Origin: Fusibacter sp963666805
GTDB taxonomy: Bacteria > Bacillota > Clostridia > Peptostreptococcales > Acidaminobacteraceae
Assembly (NCBI GenBank): GCA_963666805.2
Contig: CAXXWR010000007.1
Coordinates: forward strand, 806,001-870,000
DNA length: 64,000 nucleotides
Direction: 5' to 3'
Positions 34,512 to 43,330 of this stretch are shown piece after piece. The position numbers and the translations under genes were made by a program. Position 1 is the stretch's first letter. Each line of letters starts with the position of its first letter. Under the pieces are notes generated by a model. The model worked only from the letters and a program-made list of their open reading frames with translations, was not told the DNA's origin and searched no databases.

Positions 34512-37445
34512 ATGGACCAAAACAAAAGTAAGTCTAAAATGAGCAACAAAAAGTTTAAACGCATCTGGTCAACCACACTTGTGGCTGTACTCATTATTGC
34601 ACTCGCTTTAAATGTTGCACTCAATATTTTCAGCGGTCACGTTGACCTTTATCTCGGTCGTGGTGACATTGTAGTAACAAAAGCTGAAGGGACTGAAAAC
34701 TGGGATAGTACCTACTATACAAGTGACTATGATTCAGACGAAGCACTTCAAGAAGCAGCCAATAATATGGTTGAAAAAATTGAAGGTGAAGGAATTGTTT
34801 TAATGAAAAACAACGGGGTCCTTCCACTTAATGCTTCATCGAATGTAACTGTTTTAGGTCGTGACGCGGCTGACCCTGTTTATGGGGGTTCAGGTTCTGG
34901 GGCTGTTGATTTAAGTTCAGTTATTGATTTTAAAACAGGACTTGAACAAGCGGGCTTTAATGTTAACAATACTGTTTTTGACTTATTAGTTTCTTATGCA
35001 TCTTATAAAGAAGAACCTAATACAATGGGCGGTATGGATCGTAAATACGATCATCCTAAGGCTAATATCGTTATGGATAAGCCTGAAGAATCTCAATACT
35101 CTATTGGTGAAATGCCTGTAAGTGAATACACTGACAGCGCAAAAGCTACTTTTGCTGAATATAATGATGCTGCTGTTATCATGCTTGGCCGTGGTGGCGG
35201 TGAAGGTGGTGACCTTGCAAGAGATATGACAGGTTGGGATGACCACTATGAACCTGGTCAACACCAATTAGAACTTAACTATGATGAAAAACAATTAATT
35301 AAAATGGCTGAAGAGAATTTTGATAATGTGGTTGTTTTAATTAATGCAAGTACTCCAATGGAACTTGGTGTTCTTGAAAATGATGAAAATATCGATGCTA
35401 TATTATGGGTTGGCTCTCCAGGTCAAACAGGTTTTAACGCTGTTGGTGATGTTTTAAGTGGTGCGATTACACCATCAGGACACACTGCTGATATTTACCC
35501 TTCTGACTTTACAAAAGATCCAACATTCGTAAACTTCGGAAACTACCAATACAGCAATATCAGTGCAGATAATGCTATGGGTGACGGTTTCTTTGTTCAA
35601 TACGAAGAAGGCATCTACATTGGTTACAAATATTATGAAACAGCTGCTGTAGAAGGTTTCATTAATTATGATGATGCTGTTGTTTATCCATTTGGTTACG
35701 GCTTATCTTACACTAACTTTGCTTGGGAAGTTGAAGACCAACGTCTTGGTGATGTAGATGGTACAATTGATGTTGACGTCAAAGTAACTAATACAGGAGA
35801 CACTTACGCAGGTAAAGATACTGTTCAACTTTATTATTCAGCACCTTATACAAAAGGTGGCATTGAAAAATCGTCTATCATTCTAGGTGATTTTGCTAAA
35901 ACTGATTTATTAGCACCTGGTGAATCTCAAGTCGTTACATTAAGCTTAGCAGTTGAAGATATGGCTTCTTATGATTACAAAGACAATAAAGCTTATGTCT
36001 TAGACCAAGGAGATTATACAATTACGCTCCAAACAGATTCACACAATATTAAAGAAAATATTGCACCAATTAACTATAATGTTTCTAGTACTATCGTATA
36101 TAATGGAGAAAACCACAGACAATCTGATAAGACTGCTGTGACAAACCAATTTGATGATATTTCTGCATTATTCAAAGATGAAGCACAAGAAGGTTATGTA
36201 AGAAACTTCTCAAGAGCAGATTTTGCAGGTACTTTCCCTACTGCTCCAACAGAAGCAGACTTCGTAGCTTCTGATGCAATCATTGAAGGGTTCGCTCCTT
36301 ATGTGACTGCTGACCATGCAGATCCTAATGCTGTTGCACCAACATTTAATGCTTCAAATGGTTTAAGCTTAATTGACCTTCGTGGTAAAGATTATAATGA
36401 TCCTGCTTGGAACCATTTACTTGACCAAATCACACCTGAAGAAATGATTACTGTTATTACTAACAGTGCTTATAACACAGCTGAAATGCCAAGCGTTAAT
36501 AAACCGGCTACTGTTGATTTAGATGGTCCTGCTGGTATCAGTGCTTTCATGGGTGATACTCACGGAACAGCTTATCCATCAGAAGTGGTTATTGCTTCAA
36601 CTTTCAGTAAAGACATCGCAAGACAAATGGGAGAAATGATTGGTAACGAATCATTACACCTTGGTGTTAATGGTTGGTATGCACCAGCAATGAATATTCA
36701 CCGCTCTCAATTTGCAGGTAGAAATTTTGAATACTATTCTGAAGATCCTGTATTATCAGGTAAAATAGCTTCTGAAGTAGTATCTGGTGCTGCTGAAAAA
36801 GGTGTTTACTCATTTATCAAACACTTTGCTTTAAATGATCAAGAAACTAACCGTGTTAACAACGGGGTTGCTACTTGGGCAAATGAACAAGATATCAGAG
36901 AAACTTATTTAAAACCTTTCGAAATCGTTGTTAAAACTGCAACTCAAACACTTAAATATATTTCTGATGATCAAGGAACTGTTTCTGAAAAAGAAATGCC
37001 TGGAACAACAGCTGTAATGAGCTCATTTAACAGAATTGGTTCAACATGGGCTGGTGGTTCTTCAGCACTTCTTCAAAATGTTTTAAGAGATGAATGGGGA
37101 TTCAGAGGCGCTGTAATCAGTGACTTTAACCTTTATGACTATATGTATGCTAACCAAGGTATCCACAATGGTACTGATTTCTACATTTCTTTCTCTTCAA
37201 TGAAATCATTTGAAGATACAACAAATCCAAGTGTATTAAATGACTTTAGAAATTCAGCTCATAACTTGCTTTATACTGTAGCGAACTCTAATGCAATGAA
37301 CAACATTGTACCTGGTACAACTATTAGCTACACTATGGCACCTTGGAGAAAAGTACTTTATATCGCTGATGTAGTAATTGCACTCTTCTTAATCTGCGGT
37401 TTTGCCTTTATGGTCAATAGAATTAAAAAGAATAAAGAAGCATAG
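34512..37445 (+). CDS. Membrane-anchored GH3 glycosidase with permuted domain order (copy 1)
   Basis: The product is 977 residues from the ATG at 34512; an earlier in-frame ATG overlaps the GAGGAG ribosome site. One N-terminal membrane helix (about residues 22-42, SGHVDLY after it) and one C-terminal helix (VVIALFLICGFAFMV) with a basic end frame the protein. The GH3_C half comes first (EGIVLMKNNGVLPL, GGSGSGAVDLSS), then Fn3-like (VKVTNTGDTYAGKDTVQLYY), then the GH3 N-terminal barrel (DLDGPAGIS, RNFEYYSEDP, KHFALNDQETNR, nucleophile D871 in VISDFN). This B-A order is known from Ruminococcus and Butyrivibrio beta-glucosidases. It likely faces the cell exterior. An AraC regulator follows. Confidence 0.9.
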   Translation: MDQNKSKSKMSNKKFKRIWSTTLVAVLIIALALNVALNIFSGHVDLYLGRGDIVVTKAEGTENWDSTYYTSDYDSDEALQEAANNMVEKIEGEGIVLMKNNGVLPLNASSNVTVLGRDAADPVYGGSGSGAVDLSSVIDFKTGLEQAGFNVNNTVFDLLVSYASYKEEPNTMGGMDRKYDHPKANIVMDKPEESQYSIGEMPVSEYTDSAKATFAEYNDAAVIMLGRGGGEGGDLARDMTGWDDHYEPGQHQLELNYDEKQLIKMAEENFDNVVVLINASTPMELGVLENDENIDAILWVGSPGQTGFNAVGDVLSGAITPSGHTADIYPSDFTKDPTFVNFGNYQYSNISADNAMGDGFFVQYEEGIYIGYKYYETAAVEGFINYDDAVVYPFGYGLSYTNFAWEVEDQRLGDVDGTIDVDVKVTNTGDTYAGKDTVQLYYSAPYTKGGIEKSSIILGDFAKTDLLAPGESQVVTLSLAVEDMASYDYKDNKAYVLDQGDYTITLQTDSHNIKENIAPINYNVSSTIVYNGENHRQSDKTAVTNQFDDISALFKDEAQEGYVRNFSRADFAGTFPTAPTEADFVASDAIIEGFAPYVTADHADPNAVAPTFNASNGLSLIDLRGKDYNDPAWNHLLDQITPEEMITVITNSAYNTAEMPSVNKPATVDLDGPAGISAFMGDTHGTAYPSEVVIASTFSKDIARQMGEMIGNESLHLGVNGWYAPAMNIHRSQFAGRNFEYYSEDPVLSGKIASEVVSGAAEKGVYSFIKHFALNDQETNRVNNGVATWANEQDIRETYLKPFEIVVKTATQTLKYISDDQGTVSEKEMPGTTAVMSSFNRIGSTWAGGSSALLQNVLRDEWGFRGAVISDFNLYDYMYANQGIHNGTDFYISFSSMKSFEDTTNPSVLNDFRNSAHNLLYTVANSNAMNNIVPGTTISYTMAPWRKVLYIADVVIALFLICGFAFMVNRIKKNKEA

Positions 37446-37484
37446 ACATCAATAATTCAATGATTCCAGAAATGATGTGATGAA

Positions 37485-38270
37485 ATGAATGATACTCAAT
37501 CGAAAAAAATCAACCTTTTAACAACAAAAGAAATTGATAAAGCCTACCATGTGGAGATTTTTCAAAACAGGGAGCAAAACAAGGCACGTCAACAGTATGC
37601 CCTTGAAAAAAAATATTATTCTTTTGTATCAAGAGGCGATAGCGAGGGCCTAGAAAAATTTCTGGACAGCCCTGAGTGGATTGCTTTCATTGAGCAAATG
37701 GGGAAACTTTCTCCTAACACATTTAAGCAGGAACTCTATGGTGCAATCATTGGAGTTGCACTTACCACTCGAGCAGCACTTGAAGGCGGACTCCCTGAGG
37801 ATGAAGCCTTCACGCTCAGTGATATTTATATTCAGAAATATGATGAATGTCAATCCATTGACGAAATCAGAAAGTTACAAATGAGAGTTCCCTTTGATTT
37901 TGCCAGACGAGTTGCTAGTGAACATGCTAAATATGACCAAAGTGTTTCAGTCGCAACCAAATCGGCAATGGAATTTATTCTTAAAAATTTACACTATAAC
38001 CTAACGCTTTCTGACATATCAGATCACGTGGGGCTAAGTGAAAATTACTTTTGTAGTCTATTTAAAAAAGAAACTGGTGAATCTGTAACGCGTTTTATTA
38101 ATCAATCTAAGATAAAAGAAGCCGAAAATTTACTAAAGTACGCTTCATATTCGCTATTAGAAATCAGCCAATTTCTTGGTTTCTGTACTCAAAGTCATTT
38201 TTCACAGGTCTTTAAAAAATTTACAGGTATGACACCTGGGCAGTACAGAAAAAGTTATCAAAAAATATAA
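37485..38270 (+). CDS. AraC-family transcriptional regulator
   Basis: A 261-residue protein. The C-terminal AraC HTH pair spans about residues 160-258 (FILKNLHYNLTLSDISDHVG, SENYFCSLFKKETGESVTRF, ISQFLGFCTQSHFSQVFKKF, TGMTPGQYRK). The N-terminal half is helical and not a cupin (FVSRGDSEGLEKFLDSPEW). It begins 39 bases after the permuted GH3 gene on the same strand, so it may be co-transcribed with it and autoregulate this glycosidase unit. The ribosome site is weak. Effector unknown. Confidence 0.85.
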   Translation: MNDTQSKKINLLTTKEIDKAYHVEIFQNREQNKARQQYALEKKYYSFVSRGDSEGLEKFLDSPEWIAFIEQMGKLSPNTFKQELYGAIIGVALTTRAALEGGLPEDEAFTLSDIYIQKYDECQSIDEIRKLQMRVPFDFARRVASEHAKYDQSVSVATKSAMEFILKNLHYNLTLSDISDHVGLSENYFCSLFKKETGESVTRFINQSKIKEAENLLKYASYSLLEISQFLGFCTQSHFSQVFKKFTGMTPGQYRKSYQKI

Positions 38271-38315
38271 TTAAATCCAACTATAATGCTATAAGCATTG
38301 TAAAACCCACTTAAA

Positions 38316-38353
38316 AAAGCGACCTTTCAGTTGAAGTTCTGAAGGGTCGCTTT
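38316..38353. terminator. Bidirectional terminator between araC and the DUF2812 gene
   Basis: AAAGCGACCTTTCAG pairs with CTGAAGGGTCGCTTT (one G-U) and is flanked by A/T runs on both sides. It serves the converging genes. Confidence 0.85.
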
Positions 38354-38358
38354 ATTGT

Positions 38359-38862
38359 TTAATACTTGTATTTTTCTGCCAAGGCATAGGATTTCACATA
38401 CATAGATAACAAGGCTATACCTAATATAATGAGAAAGGCCACGAAGAAAACAAAAGTCCCATTTTGGGTCACATTTAAAAAAACAATTTCCATTAAGGCA
38501 ATGACAAGATCAGCAATGCCTGCGAAGAGATACATCTTCAGTTGTTTTTCATAAAAGGCATGCTTAGACGCATTGTCTGTATAGATTTCAAAAGGTATGT
38601 CCGTCTTCACTTTTTCTAAATAGGCCCATCTAAACCACCTATCAGGGACATTAATCTCTTGTTCAGCCATGAAGTCACTGTAGTCATCAAACTCGCTCAT
38701 GTCATCAAGTAAGTCAATTTTATAAACGTACTTTCCCGCCTCACAAGGTACAAAATGATAAAGGCCTAAAAAATAGCTTACAAAACGATATCCTTTATCA
38801 GACATCTTGTTAAGAAATAAGGCTTCTTTTTCTGGATCGGCGTAAATTCTATATTTTTTCAT
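38359..38862 (-). CDS. DUF2812 membrane protein, partner of PadR
   Basis: A 167-residue protein. The N-terminal soluble DUF2812 domain has LFLNKMSDKGYRFVSYFLGL and PCEAGKYVYKIDLL. Two membrane helices lie near residues 112-130 and 137-155. GGAGTGATT precedes the ATG, which overlaps the end of padR by 14 bases, so translation is coupled. DUF2812 proteins are regularly encoded with PadR regulators in Firmicutes. Their function is unknown; a membrane stress or signalling role is a guess. Confidence 0.85.
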   Translation of the reverse strand: MKKYRIYADPEKEALFLNKMSDKGYRFVSYFLGLYHFVPCEAGKYVYKIDLLDDMSEFDDYSDFMAEQEINVPDRWFRWAYLEKVKTDIPFEIYTDNASKHAFYEKQLKMYLFAGIADLVIALMEIVFLNVTQNGTFVFFVAFLIILGIALLSMYVKSYALAEKYKY

Positions 38863-39190
38863 CTGAAATCACTCCTTTGCTATAAGTTAACCCATTGTTT
38901 AATAATTCTTTGAGTCTCTGATACTCACTATTTAAGGCCTCCATCCCTAGTGGTGTGATCTGATACTCTTTCTTTTTTCGAGAACTCTTATCGGCACTGA
39001 TCAGACAGATATATCCCTTATCCAATAAGTTATTAATGGCCCCATATAAGGTGCCTGCACCAAGTTCAATTCTACCGTCTGTCATCTCATTGACTAACCC
39101 AATGACCCCATAACCATGATTGGGTTCAATAAAGGCTAGCAGTATGTAATAGATGGTTTCTGTTAAAGCTGTAAAGGATCCTTGTGGCAT
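38849..39190 (-). CDS. PadR-family transcriptional regulator
   Basis: A 113-residue protein with a winged helix: TETIYYILLAFIEPNHGYGV, LGAGTLYGAINNLLDKGYI, KKKEYQITPLGMEAL. The size is typical of the short PadR-s2 class. AAAGGAAG precedes the ATG. It is the middle gene of a three-gene unit (small membrane protein, padR, DUF2812). Two identical-type operators lie at the promoter of this unit, so autorepression is strongly suggested. Inducer unknown. Confidence 0.92.
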   Translation of the reverse strand: MPQGSFTALTETIYYILLAFIEPNHGYGVIGLVNEMTDGRIELGAGTLYGAINNLLDKGYICLISADKSSRKKKEYQITPLGMEALNSEYQRLKELLNNGLTYSKGVISDEKI

Positions 39191-39220
39191 TTTCTACTTC
39201 CTTTCTAAATTCTATCTGCA

Positions 39221-39406
39221 TCAAGTTCTCTGATGTTTCAGGTTCATTTTTACACTGGTGAAAACCACAATAAAAATGCCAACTAACATAGTTAATCCCA
39301 GTCCTCTCAATAGGATATCCAACTCCCGTCCACTTAACCTAATATATAGCATGAGCAGAAGACTGATTGCCAAAAAACATTTGCTCAATAAGTTGAGTCG
39401 TTTCAC
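39221..39406 (-). CDS. Small membrane protein at the head of the padR operon
   Basis: The product is 61 residues from a GTG at 39406 with a perfect AGGAGGTGAT ribosome site. Two hydrophobic segments (CFLAISLLLMLYIRL and LTMLVGIFIVVFTSV) are separated by a short polar loop. No recognised family. The ribosome site is embedded in PadR operator 1, so repressor binding would also cover the leader. Its size and place fit a small membrane accessory of the PadR/DUF2812 module. Confidence 0.65.
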   Translation of the reverse strand: MKRLNLLSKCFLAISLLLMLYIRLSGRELDILLRGLGLTMLVGIFIVVFTSVKMNLKHQRT

Positions 39407-39407
39407 G

Positions 39408-39428
39408 ATATATCACCTCCTGATATAT
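39408..39428 (-). promoter_or_regulatory. PadR operator 1 (overlaps ribosome site)
   Basis: ATATATC-N7-GATATAT palindrome covering the AGGAGG of the first gene. Its centre is 31 bases (about three helical turns) from operator 2. Confidence 0.6.
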
Positions 39429-39437
39429 TATGAATTT

Positions 39438-39466
39438 AATATATCACCGTACGATATATGTGTCAA
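39438..39466 (-). promoter_or_regulatory. padR operon promoter with PadR operator 2 in the spacer
   Basis: Minus-strand TTGACA (39461-39466), a 17-base spacer and TATATT (39438-39443). The palindrome ATATATC-N7-GATATAT (39439-39459) fills the spacer and touches the -10 box, an ideal repressor position. Confidence 0.7.
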
Positions 39467-39485
39467 TCCCTTTTAGTATAAAATA

Positions 39486-39513
39486 AGGCCTTTATTTTAA
39501 AAAATAAAGGCCT
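39486..39513 (-). terminator. Terminator of the FGGY-like/YcxB-like operon
   Basis: AGGCCTTTATTTT pairs with AAAATAAAGGCCT (minus strand) and TATTTTAT follows. It is 12 bases past the YcxB-like stop. Confidence 0.8.
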
Positions 39514-39524
39514 GTTTTGATATT

Positions 39525-40136
39525 CTATATGAACTTTGAAATATCTTGATATTTACGGGTGATATGCGCCCTGATAAATTGATTAAATGCTTGAGCTTGC
39601 TCTGGGTTGATGACTGCCTTGGGTAATAAAACCGCTTGATTAGAAGTCACATAAATCATATAGAGTTTTCGACTTTCAACCAATTGATAAATCTGTTCAT
39701 AAGGGATTTCACTTACTGCTTTGTGGCTCGGTGTGACAAAAACCAGTTTATCTGAACAGAAGTGAAGCGTCATTTCCGATGAAAATCGACCGGATAAATC
39801 TTCCTTAACAGCCTTCTTCTTGCGCATTTGTATCTTTAATAAAAATATCAATACCATCAATACAAAAATCACTAAACTTATTAAAAGATAAAAAGGCCAA
39901 AAAAGAATCTGATGACCCATGCCTAGAGCAAAAGTTACTAAAAGAGAAATACCATAAAGCATAATGGGAATCCGATAGTATCTAAAAAAACTGGCTACTA
40001 TCAAGAAATGTTGATAGTTCTTAGCAGATAAAACCGTCTTAAAGGTATAAAGTGGATGGGTGTTCGGGGGCAAAGGGGGCAAGTTTTTGTGATGAATCAC
40101 CCCTTCAACACTATTTTTTTCTATGGTTTCTGACAT
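39525..40136 (-). CDS. YcxB-like membrane protein
   Basis: A 203-residue protein with a proline-rich N-terminal segment (NLPPLPPNTHPLYTF). Two membrane helices lie at about residues 55-73 and 79-100, followed by basic residues (KIQMRKKKAVKED). The C-terminal domain resembles YcxB (LHFCSDKLVFVTPSHKAVSE, IPYEQIYQLVESRKLYMIYV, AVLLPKAVINPEQAQAFNQF). YcxB-type domains are of unknown function. It starts 12 bases after the FGGY-like gene with AAAGGAG, so the two form an operon. Confidence 0.8.
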   Translation of the reverse strand: MSETIEKNSVEGVIHHKNLPPLPPNTHPLYTFKTVLSAKNYQHFLIVASFFRYYRIPIMLYGISLLVTFALGMGHQILFWPFYLLISLVIFVLMVLIFLLKIQMRKKKAVKEDLSGRFSSEMTLHFCSDKLVFVTPSHKAVSEIPYEQIYQLVESRKLYMIYVTSNQAVLLPKAVINPEQAQAFNQFIRAHITRKYQDISKFI

Positions 40137-40148
40137 GCATATACTCCT

Positions 40149-41396
40149 TTATAAGTCCAATTCATAACGTCTGGCGAGTTTTAAAATTCCCCGCATCGCT
40201 AAATCGTGATGGGGAATCATTTGACATTCTGATTGGATTCTTCCTTTCATTTGTACATTTAAATAATGAATCCACTCAAAAGCTCTCCCAGAAATACTCA
40301 CAGGTATCGAATCAATCATCAAGCACTCTTCAAGAGCACTTGTCATGTAGTGAAGTGTATCATCACACATTTGTTTGAAAAATTGTCCCAAATGAGAGTT
40401 ATCGTATGTAAGTCCCTCTATTTTACCATATTGAGTCCCTTTTTTTATATCTAAATGCGCCATTGAAACTTCTAATAAGGGCAAATGAGGTTGAGGATAA
40501 TGGGGTTGACTGAAAAGTTCTTTTTGAATCACTTCATCCATGATTGCGTAAGCTTCTTTTTCTGATATATGACTTTGAAAAAAAGACGAGCCGACTTGGT
40601 TAATACGATCAATCAGCCAATTAAAATTCTGGTGAGTCATTGGCTTTTTTGAAGCGATTAACCAGTGGTTATCAAAATAAGGAAAAACGTCATATAACTT
40701 CACCTCTCTACCTTCATTTAATTGTCCCATATTAGCCTCTGTCTCTATCTGATTTGATGTGCTTAGGCGTGCTGCAAGTCCCCCAGTCTCATCAAAAATA
40801 ACCACCGCTTGGTCTGTCTGGTCAGTCAAAGACTCTACCATAGTAAAACACTTGATTTGTAGATGATTTAAGGGAATAAAAATGTCAATGCCCTCATATT
40901 GTCCCACCGGTAGGATCTCAACAGTTAGAGGTGGAAATTTCAAATGATCTAATCCCTTCTTTTTAAGCCCCTTTCGCGACCATTTTAATCGGTTAACATC
41001 AAAATAAGGCGACTGTGCTGCTACTGTTACATGGCTCTTAACCTGCCCTGTAAGGTGCCATACCACATAGTTCGCTAAAGAGAGATAGAACAGAGAATCG
41101 ACTCTGCCAACCTCTTGTTTTATAAAGGCTCCCTTGTCATCTGTAAAAATAAAGGTGTCATCTTGAGAGATGATCCAAATGCCTTTGACAGCGTGTTTTA
41201 CACGATAGGCTTCTATCAAATGCTTTATTTTTTTAATGAGGTATCGGACTGAATCCCCGTTTTCATTTGCCTTTTCAGAAAAATATTCAGTTAATACTGT
41301 TACTTGTTTGTGTTCTTTAAGCACATTCCCCTGTGTGTCTATCAAACACGATTTAATAAGTGTTTTACCTATCTCTATTCCTATGTATTGCCCCAT
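40149..41396 (-). CDS. Divergent FGGY carbohydrate kinase-like protein, possibly inactive
   Basis: A 415-residue protein. The start YIGIEIGKTLIKSCLID corresponds to the phosphate-1 loop of FGGY/ASKHA kinases, usually IDIGTTSIK, here with Asp changed to Glu and Thr to Lys. SLANYVVWHLTGQ resembles the FGGY segment before the sugar site. The protein is shorter than active FGGY kinases (about 480-520), and I cannot find the usual catalytic Asp region or the C-terminal glycine-rich ATP motif with confidence. It may be a sensor or a degenerate kinase. AAAGGAG precedes the ATG. It is co-directional with the YcxB-like gene 12 bases downstream. Confidence 0.6.
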   Translation of the reverse strand: MGQYIGIEIGKTLIKSCLIDTQGNVLKEHKQVTVLTEYFSEKANENGDSVRYLIKKIKHLIEAYRVKHAVKGIWIISQDDTFIFTDDKGAFIKQEVGRVDSLFYLSLANYVVWHLTGQVKSHVTVAAQSPYFDVNRLKWSRKGLKKKGLDHLKFPPLTVEILPVGQYEGIDIFIPLNHLQIKCFTMVESLTDQTDQAVVIFDETGGLAARLSTSNQIETEANMGQLNEGREVKLYDVFPYFDNHWLIASKKPMTHQNFNWLIDRINQVGSSFFQSHISEKEAYAIMDEVIQKELFSQPHYPQPHLPLLEVSMAHLDIKKGTQYGKIEGLTYDNSHLGQFFKQMCDDTLHYMTSALEECLMIDSIPVSISGRAFEWIHYLNVQMKGRIQSECQMIPHHDLAMRGILKLARRYELDL

Positions 41397-41484
41397 TTTA
41401 TCGCTCCTTTATATACAAATAACGCTATATGATGCAAGGCTTCCTTTATAACATTGTTAATATTTTATCATATAAAAACAATAA

Positions 41485-41522
41485 AAAATAGATGCTTTAT
41501 CACTGAACTGCGCATCTATTTT
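41485..41522 (-). terminator. Terminator of the NifX/MinD cluster
   Basis: AAAATAGATGC pairs with GCATCTATTTT; A and T runs on both sides make it work in either direction. It lies 20 bases past the MinD-like stop. Confidence 0.82.
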
Positions 41523-41541
41523 TTATGATTGATGATGACCT

Positions 41542-42468
41542 TTAAAGTTTAGAATCTTCCGTGCCTATAATATCAATTTGAACTAAGGCTCCCACCTGAC
41601 TGGTTTGGAACAATGCCTTTTGAGTCACTTGCCATAACCCCCTAATGGATGCTTGGATTTCTTCACTTAAATGTGACAAGCTTTTCTCTCCATTAACCCA
41701 TTGAGAAACTGCTGAATCATAAGGAATCTGACCTGCATAGGGAATCGATTCTTCACGACAATAGGACTCAATCACTTGAGTTAAAGCTAAATTAATTGTC
41801 GCTTTATTGACACAAATCATTACTGGTAAATTGAAATTCTGTGCCGTAGCCACGACACGTTTCATGTCTGAAATACCCGATAGAGACGGCTCCGCAACAA
41901 TAAGAACCAAGTCAACTCCTGCCATAGACGCCATTACTGGACATCCGATTCCCGGTGAACCATCTATGACCACTAACATCTGCTCATGGTCAATCGCTTG
42001 AGTTAATGATTTTAATTTTTCTTTAATATCAGTTACCAAAAGACCTGAATTGCCATAGCCCATTTTGAGTTGAGCTGTTACAAACTTAACCTCTTGATCC
42101 ATCCATGACATTTTACCCGCTTCAAAAGCCTCCATACTGATGGCTTCAATGGGGCATAAGCGTTCACAAACGCCACAGCCTTCACAAGCATAAGGATTAA
42201 TATGAGGCACATTGATAGCACCAAACCGACAATGGTCGGCACACACACCACAACCTATACACTTTTTTGAATCAATAACAGCTTTCTTCATCCCATAGAA
42301 AGAGTCTTCTTGTCTTTGACTCTCATCTATTTGATTTAATACATGAAGATTCGGCGCATCTACATCACAATCGGCATAATAAGAAAGGTTAGCCATTTTA
42401 ATAAAGGCACTGGTCAAGGTGGTTTTACCTGTCCCTCCTTTACCACTAAGCATGAGTAATTGTTTCAT
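41542..42468 (-). CDS. MinD-superfamily P-loop ATPase with inserted ferredoxin domain (copy 1)
   Basis: The product is 308 residues from the second of two adjacent ATGs, which has the better spacing from GAGGAGG. The deviant Walker A is SGKGGTGKTTLTSAF. Two 4Fe-4S motifs, CIGCGVCADHCRFG and CEGCGVCERLCPIEA, are inserted near residues 60-100. The switch segment is VVIDGSPGIGCPVMAS. Such proteins are soluble Fe-S ATPases found beside NifX/NifB-domain genes and related to the orange-protein complex of Desulfovibrio; their client is unknown. It overlaps the second copy by about 23 bases. Confidence 0.88.
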   Translation of the reverse strand: MKQLLMLSGKGGTGKTTLTSAFIKMANLSYYADCDVDAPNLHVLNQIDESQRQEDSFYGMKKAVIDSKKCIGCGVCADHCRFGAINVPHINPYACEGCGVCERLCPIEAISMEAFEAGKMSWMDQEVKFVTAQLKMGYGNSGLLVTDIKEKLKSLTQAIDHEQMLVVIDGSPGIGCPVMASMAGVDLVLIVAEPSLSGISDMKRVVATAQNFNLPVMICVNKATINLALTQVIESYCREESIPYAGQIPYDSAVSQWVNGEKSLSHLSEEIQASIRGLWQVTQKALFQTSQVGALVQIDIIGTEDSKL

Positions 42469-43330
42469 CATATGCCTCCTCTATTTTGCCATATAAGGAC
42501 TCAAATATTTCTTGATACGTTGGATCAAATTGAGCAATAATCTCTCCTTGAGATAGAAAACGCCCCAAACGCTCGTCAAAAGGAATCTTCATTAGAATCC
42601 TTATACCATTTTCCTGACAGAAAATAGTCGAAGGATCTAAATGGTCTCCTTCAAGTGCCTTATTAATCACAACGCCTACAGGTTTATGGAAACGCGTCGC
42701 CAATTCATACACCATCTTTAAATTATGAGCACCAAAGCGTGTAGGTTCAGCGACAATCACACAATAATCTGCCTCTTTAATACTTTCCATTGTCATGCAT
42801 GCACTTCCAGGAGGGCAATCGACGACAACCGTATGATGGGATTGATTTTCAATCGCTTCAATTTGACGATACAGTTCAGCTATAATAGGGACGCCTGAAG
42901 CTTCTCCCAAATTCATTTCTCCCAATAATAATTGAGGATTTATGTCAGAATCAGTTGACTGATAGAATTTGCCTATTGGAACTTCAATTTCTTCAATCGC
43001 ACCTGCTTCACAAAAAAGGGCGCATCCGCCACAGCTATGACATAAATCATCAAATACTTTCACTTGGTTCCCAATCATGGCTAAGGCATGAAAGTGACAA
43101 AAATCAATGCAAGTTCTGCATTGATTACACTTATTGGCATTGATTTGAGGAACTTTGACATTGACGGTCTGCTCTTTAAGCTGAGGGGTCATTTCAGAGA
43201 AAAACAACCCGCCGTTAGGCGCTTCGACATCACAGTCCACATAAAGACTTTTAGAAATGGCTGATGCAAGATTAACAGAAACAAAGGTTTTTCCCGTTCC
43301 GCCCTTGCCACTGAGAACTGCTATTTTCAT
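42446..43330 (-). CDS. MinD-superfamily P-loop ATPase with inserted ferredoxin domain (copy 2)
   Basis: A 294-residue protein. The Walker A is LSGKGGTGKTFVSVNLASAI. The ferredoxin insert has CNQCRTCIDFCHFHAL and CHSCGGCALFCEAGAI. The Walker B/switch is VVVDCPPGSACMTME. The two copies differ enough to be old paralogues and may form a heterodimer, since MinD ATPases dimerise through Walker A. The ATG overlaps the nifX-like stop by 4 bases, indicating coupled translation. Likely role: ATP-dependent handling of an Fe-S or metal cluster for an unidentified target. Confidence 0.88.
   Translation of the reverse strand: MKIAVLSGKGGTGKTFVSVNLASAISKSLYVDCDVEAPNGGLFFSEMTPQLKEQTVNVKVPQINANKCNQCRTCIDFCHFHALAMIGNQVKVFDDLCHSCGGCALFCEAGAIEEIEVPIGKFYQSTDSDINPQLLLGEMNLGEASGVPIIAELYRQIEAIENQSHHTVVVDCPPGSACMTMESIKEADYCVIVAEPTRFGAHNLKMVYELATRFHKPVGVVINKALEGDHLDPSTIFCQENGIRILMKIPFDERLGRFLSQGEIIAQFDPTYQEIFESLYGKIEEAYDETITHA

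Noticed and set aside
40149..41396. Ordinary FGGY sugar kinase annotation
   Set aside because: The phosphate loop is altered and the catalytic region could not be found, so a specific sugar-kinase name would be overcalled.
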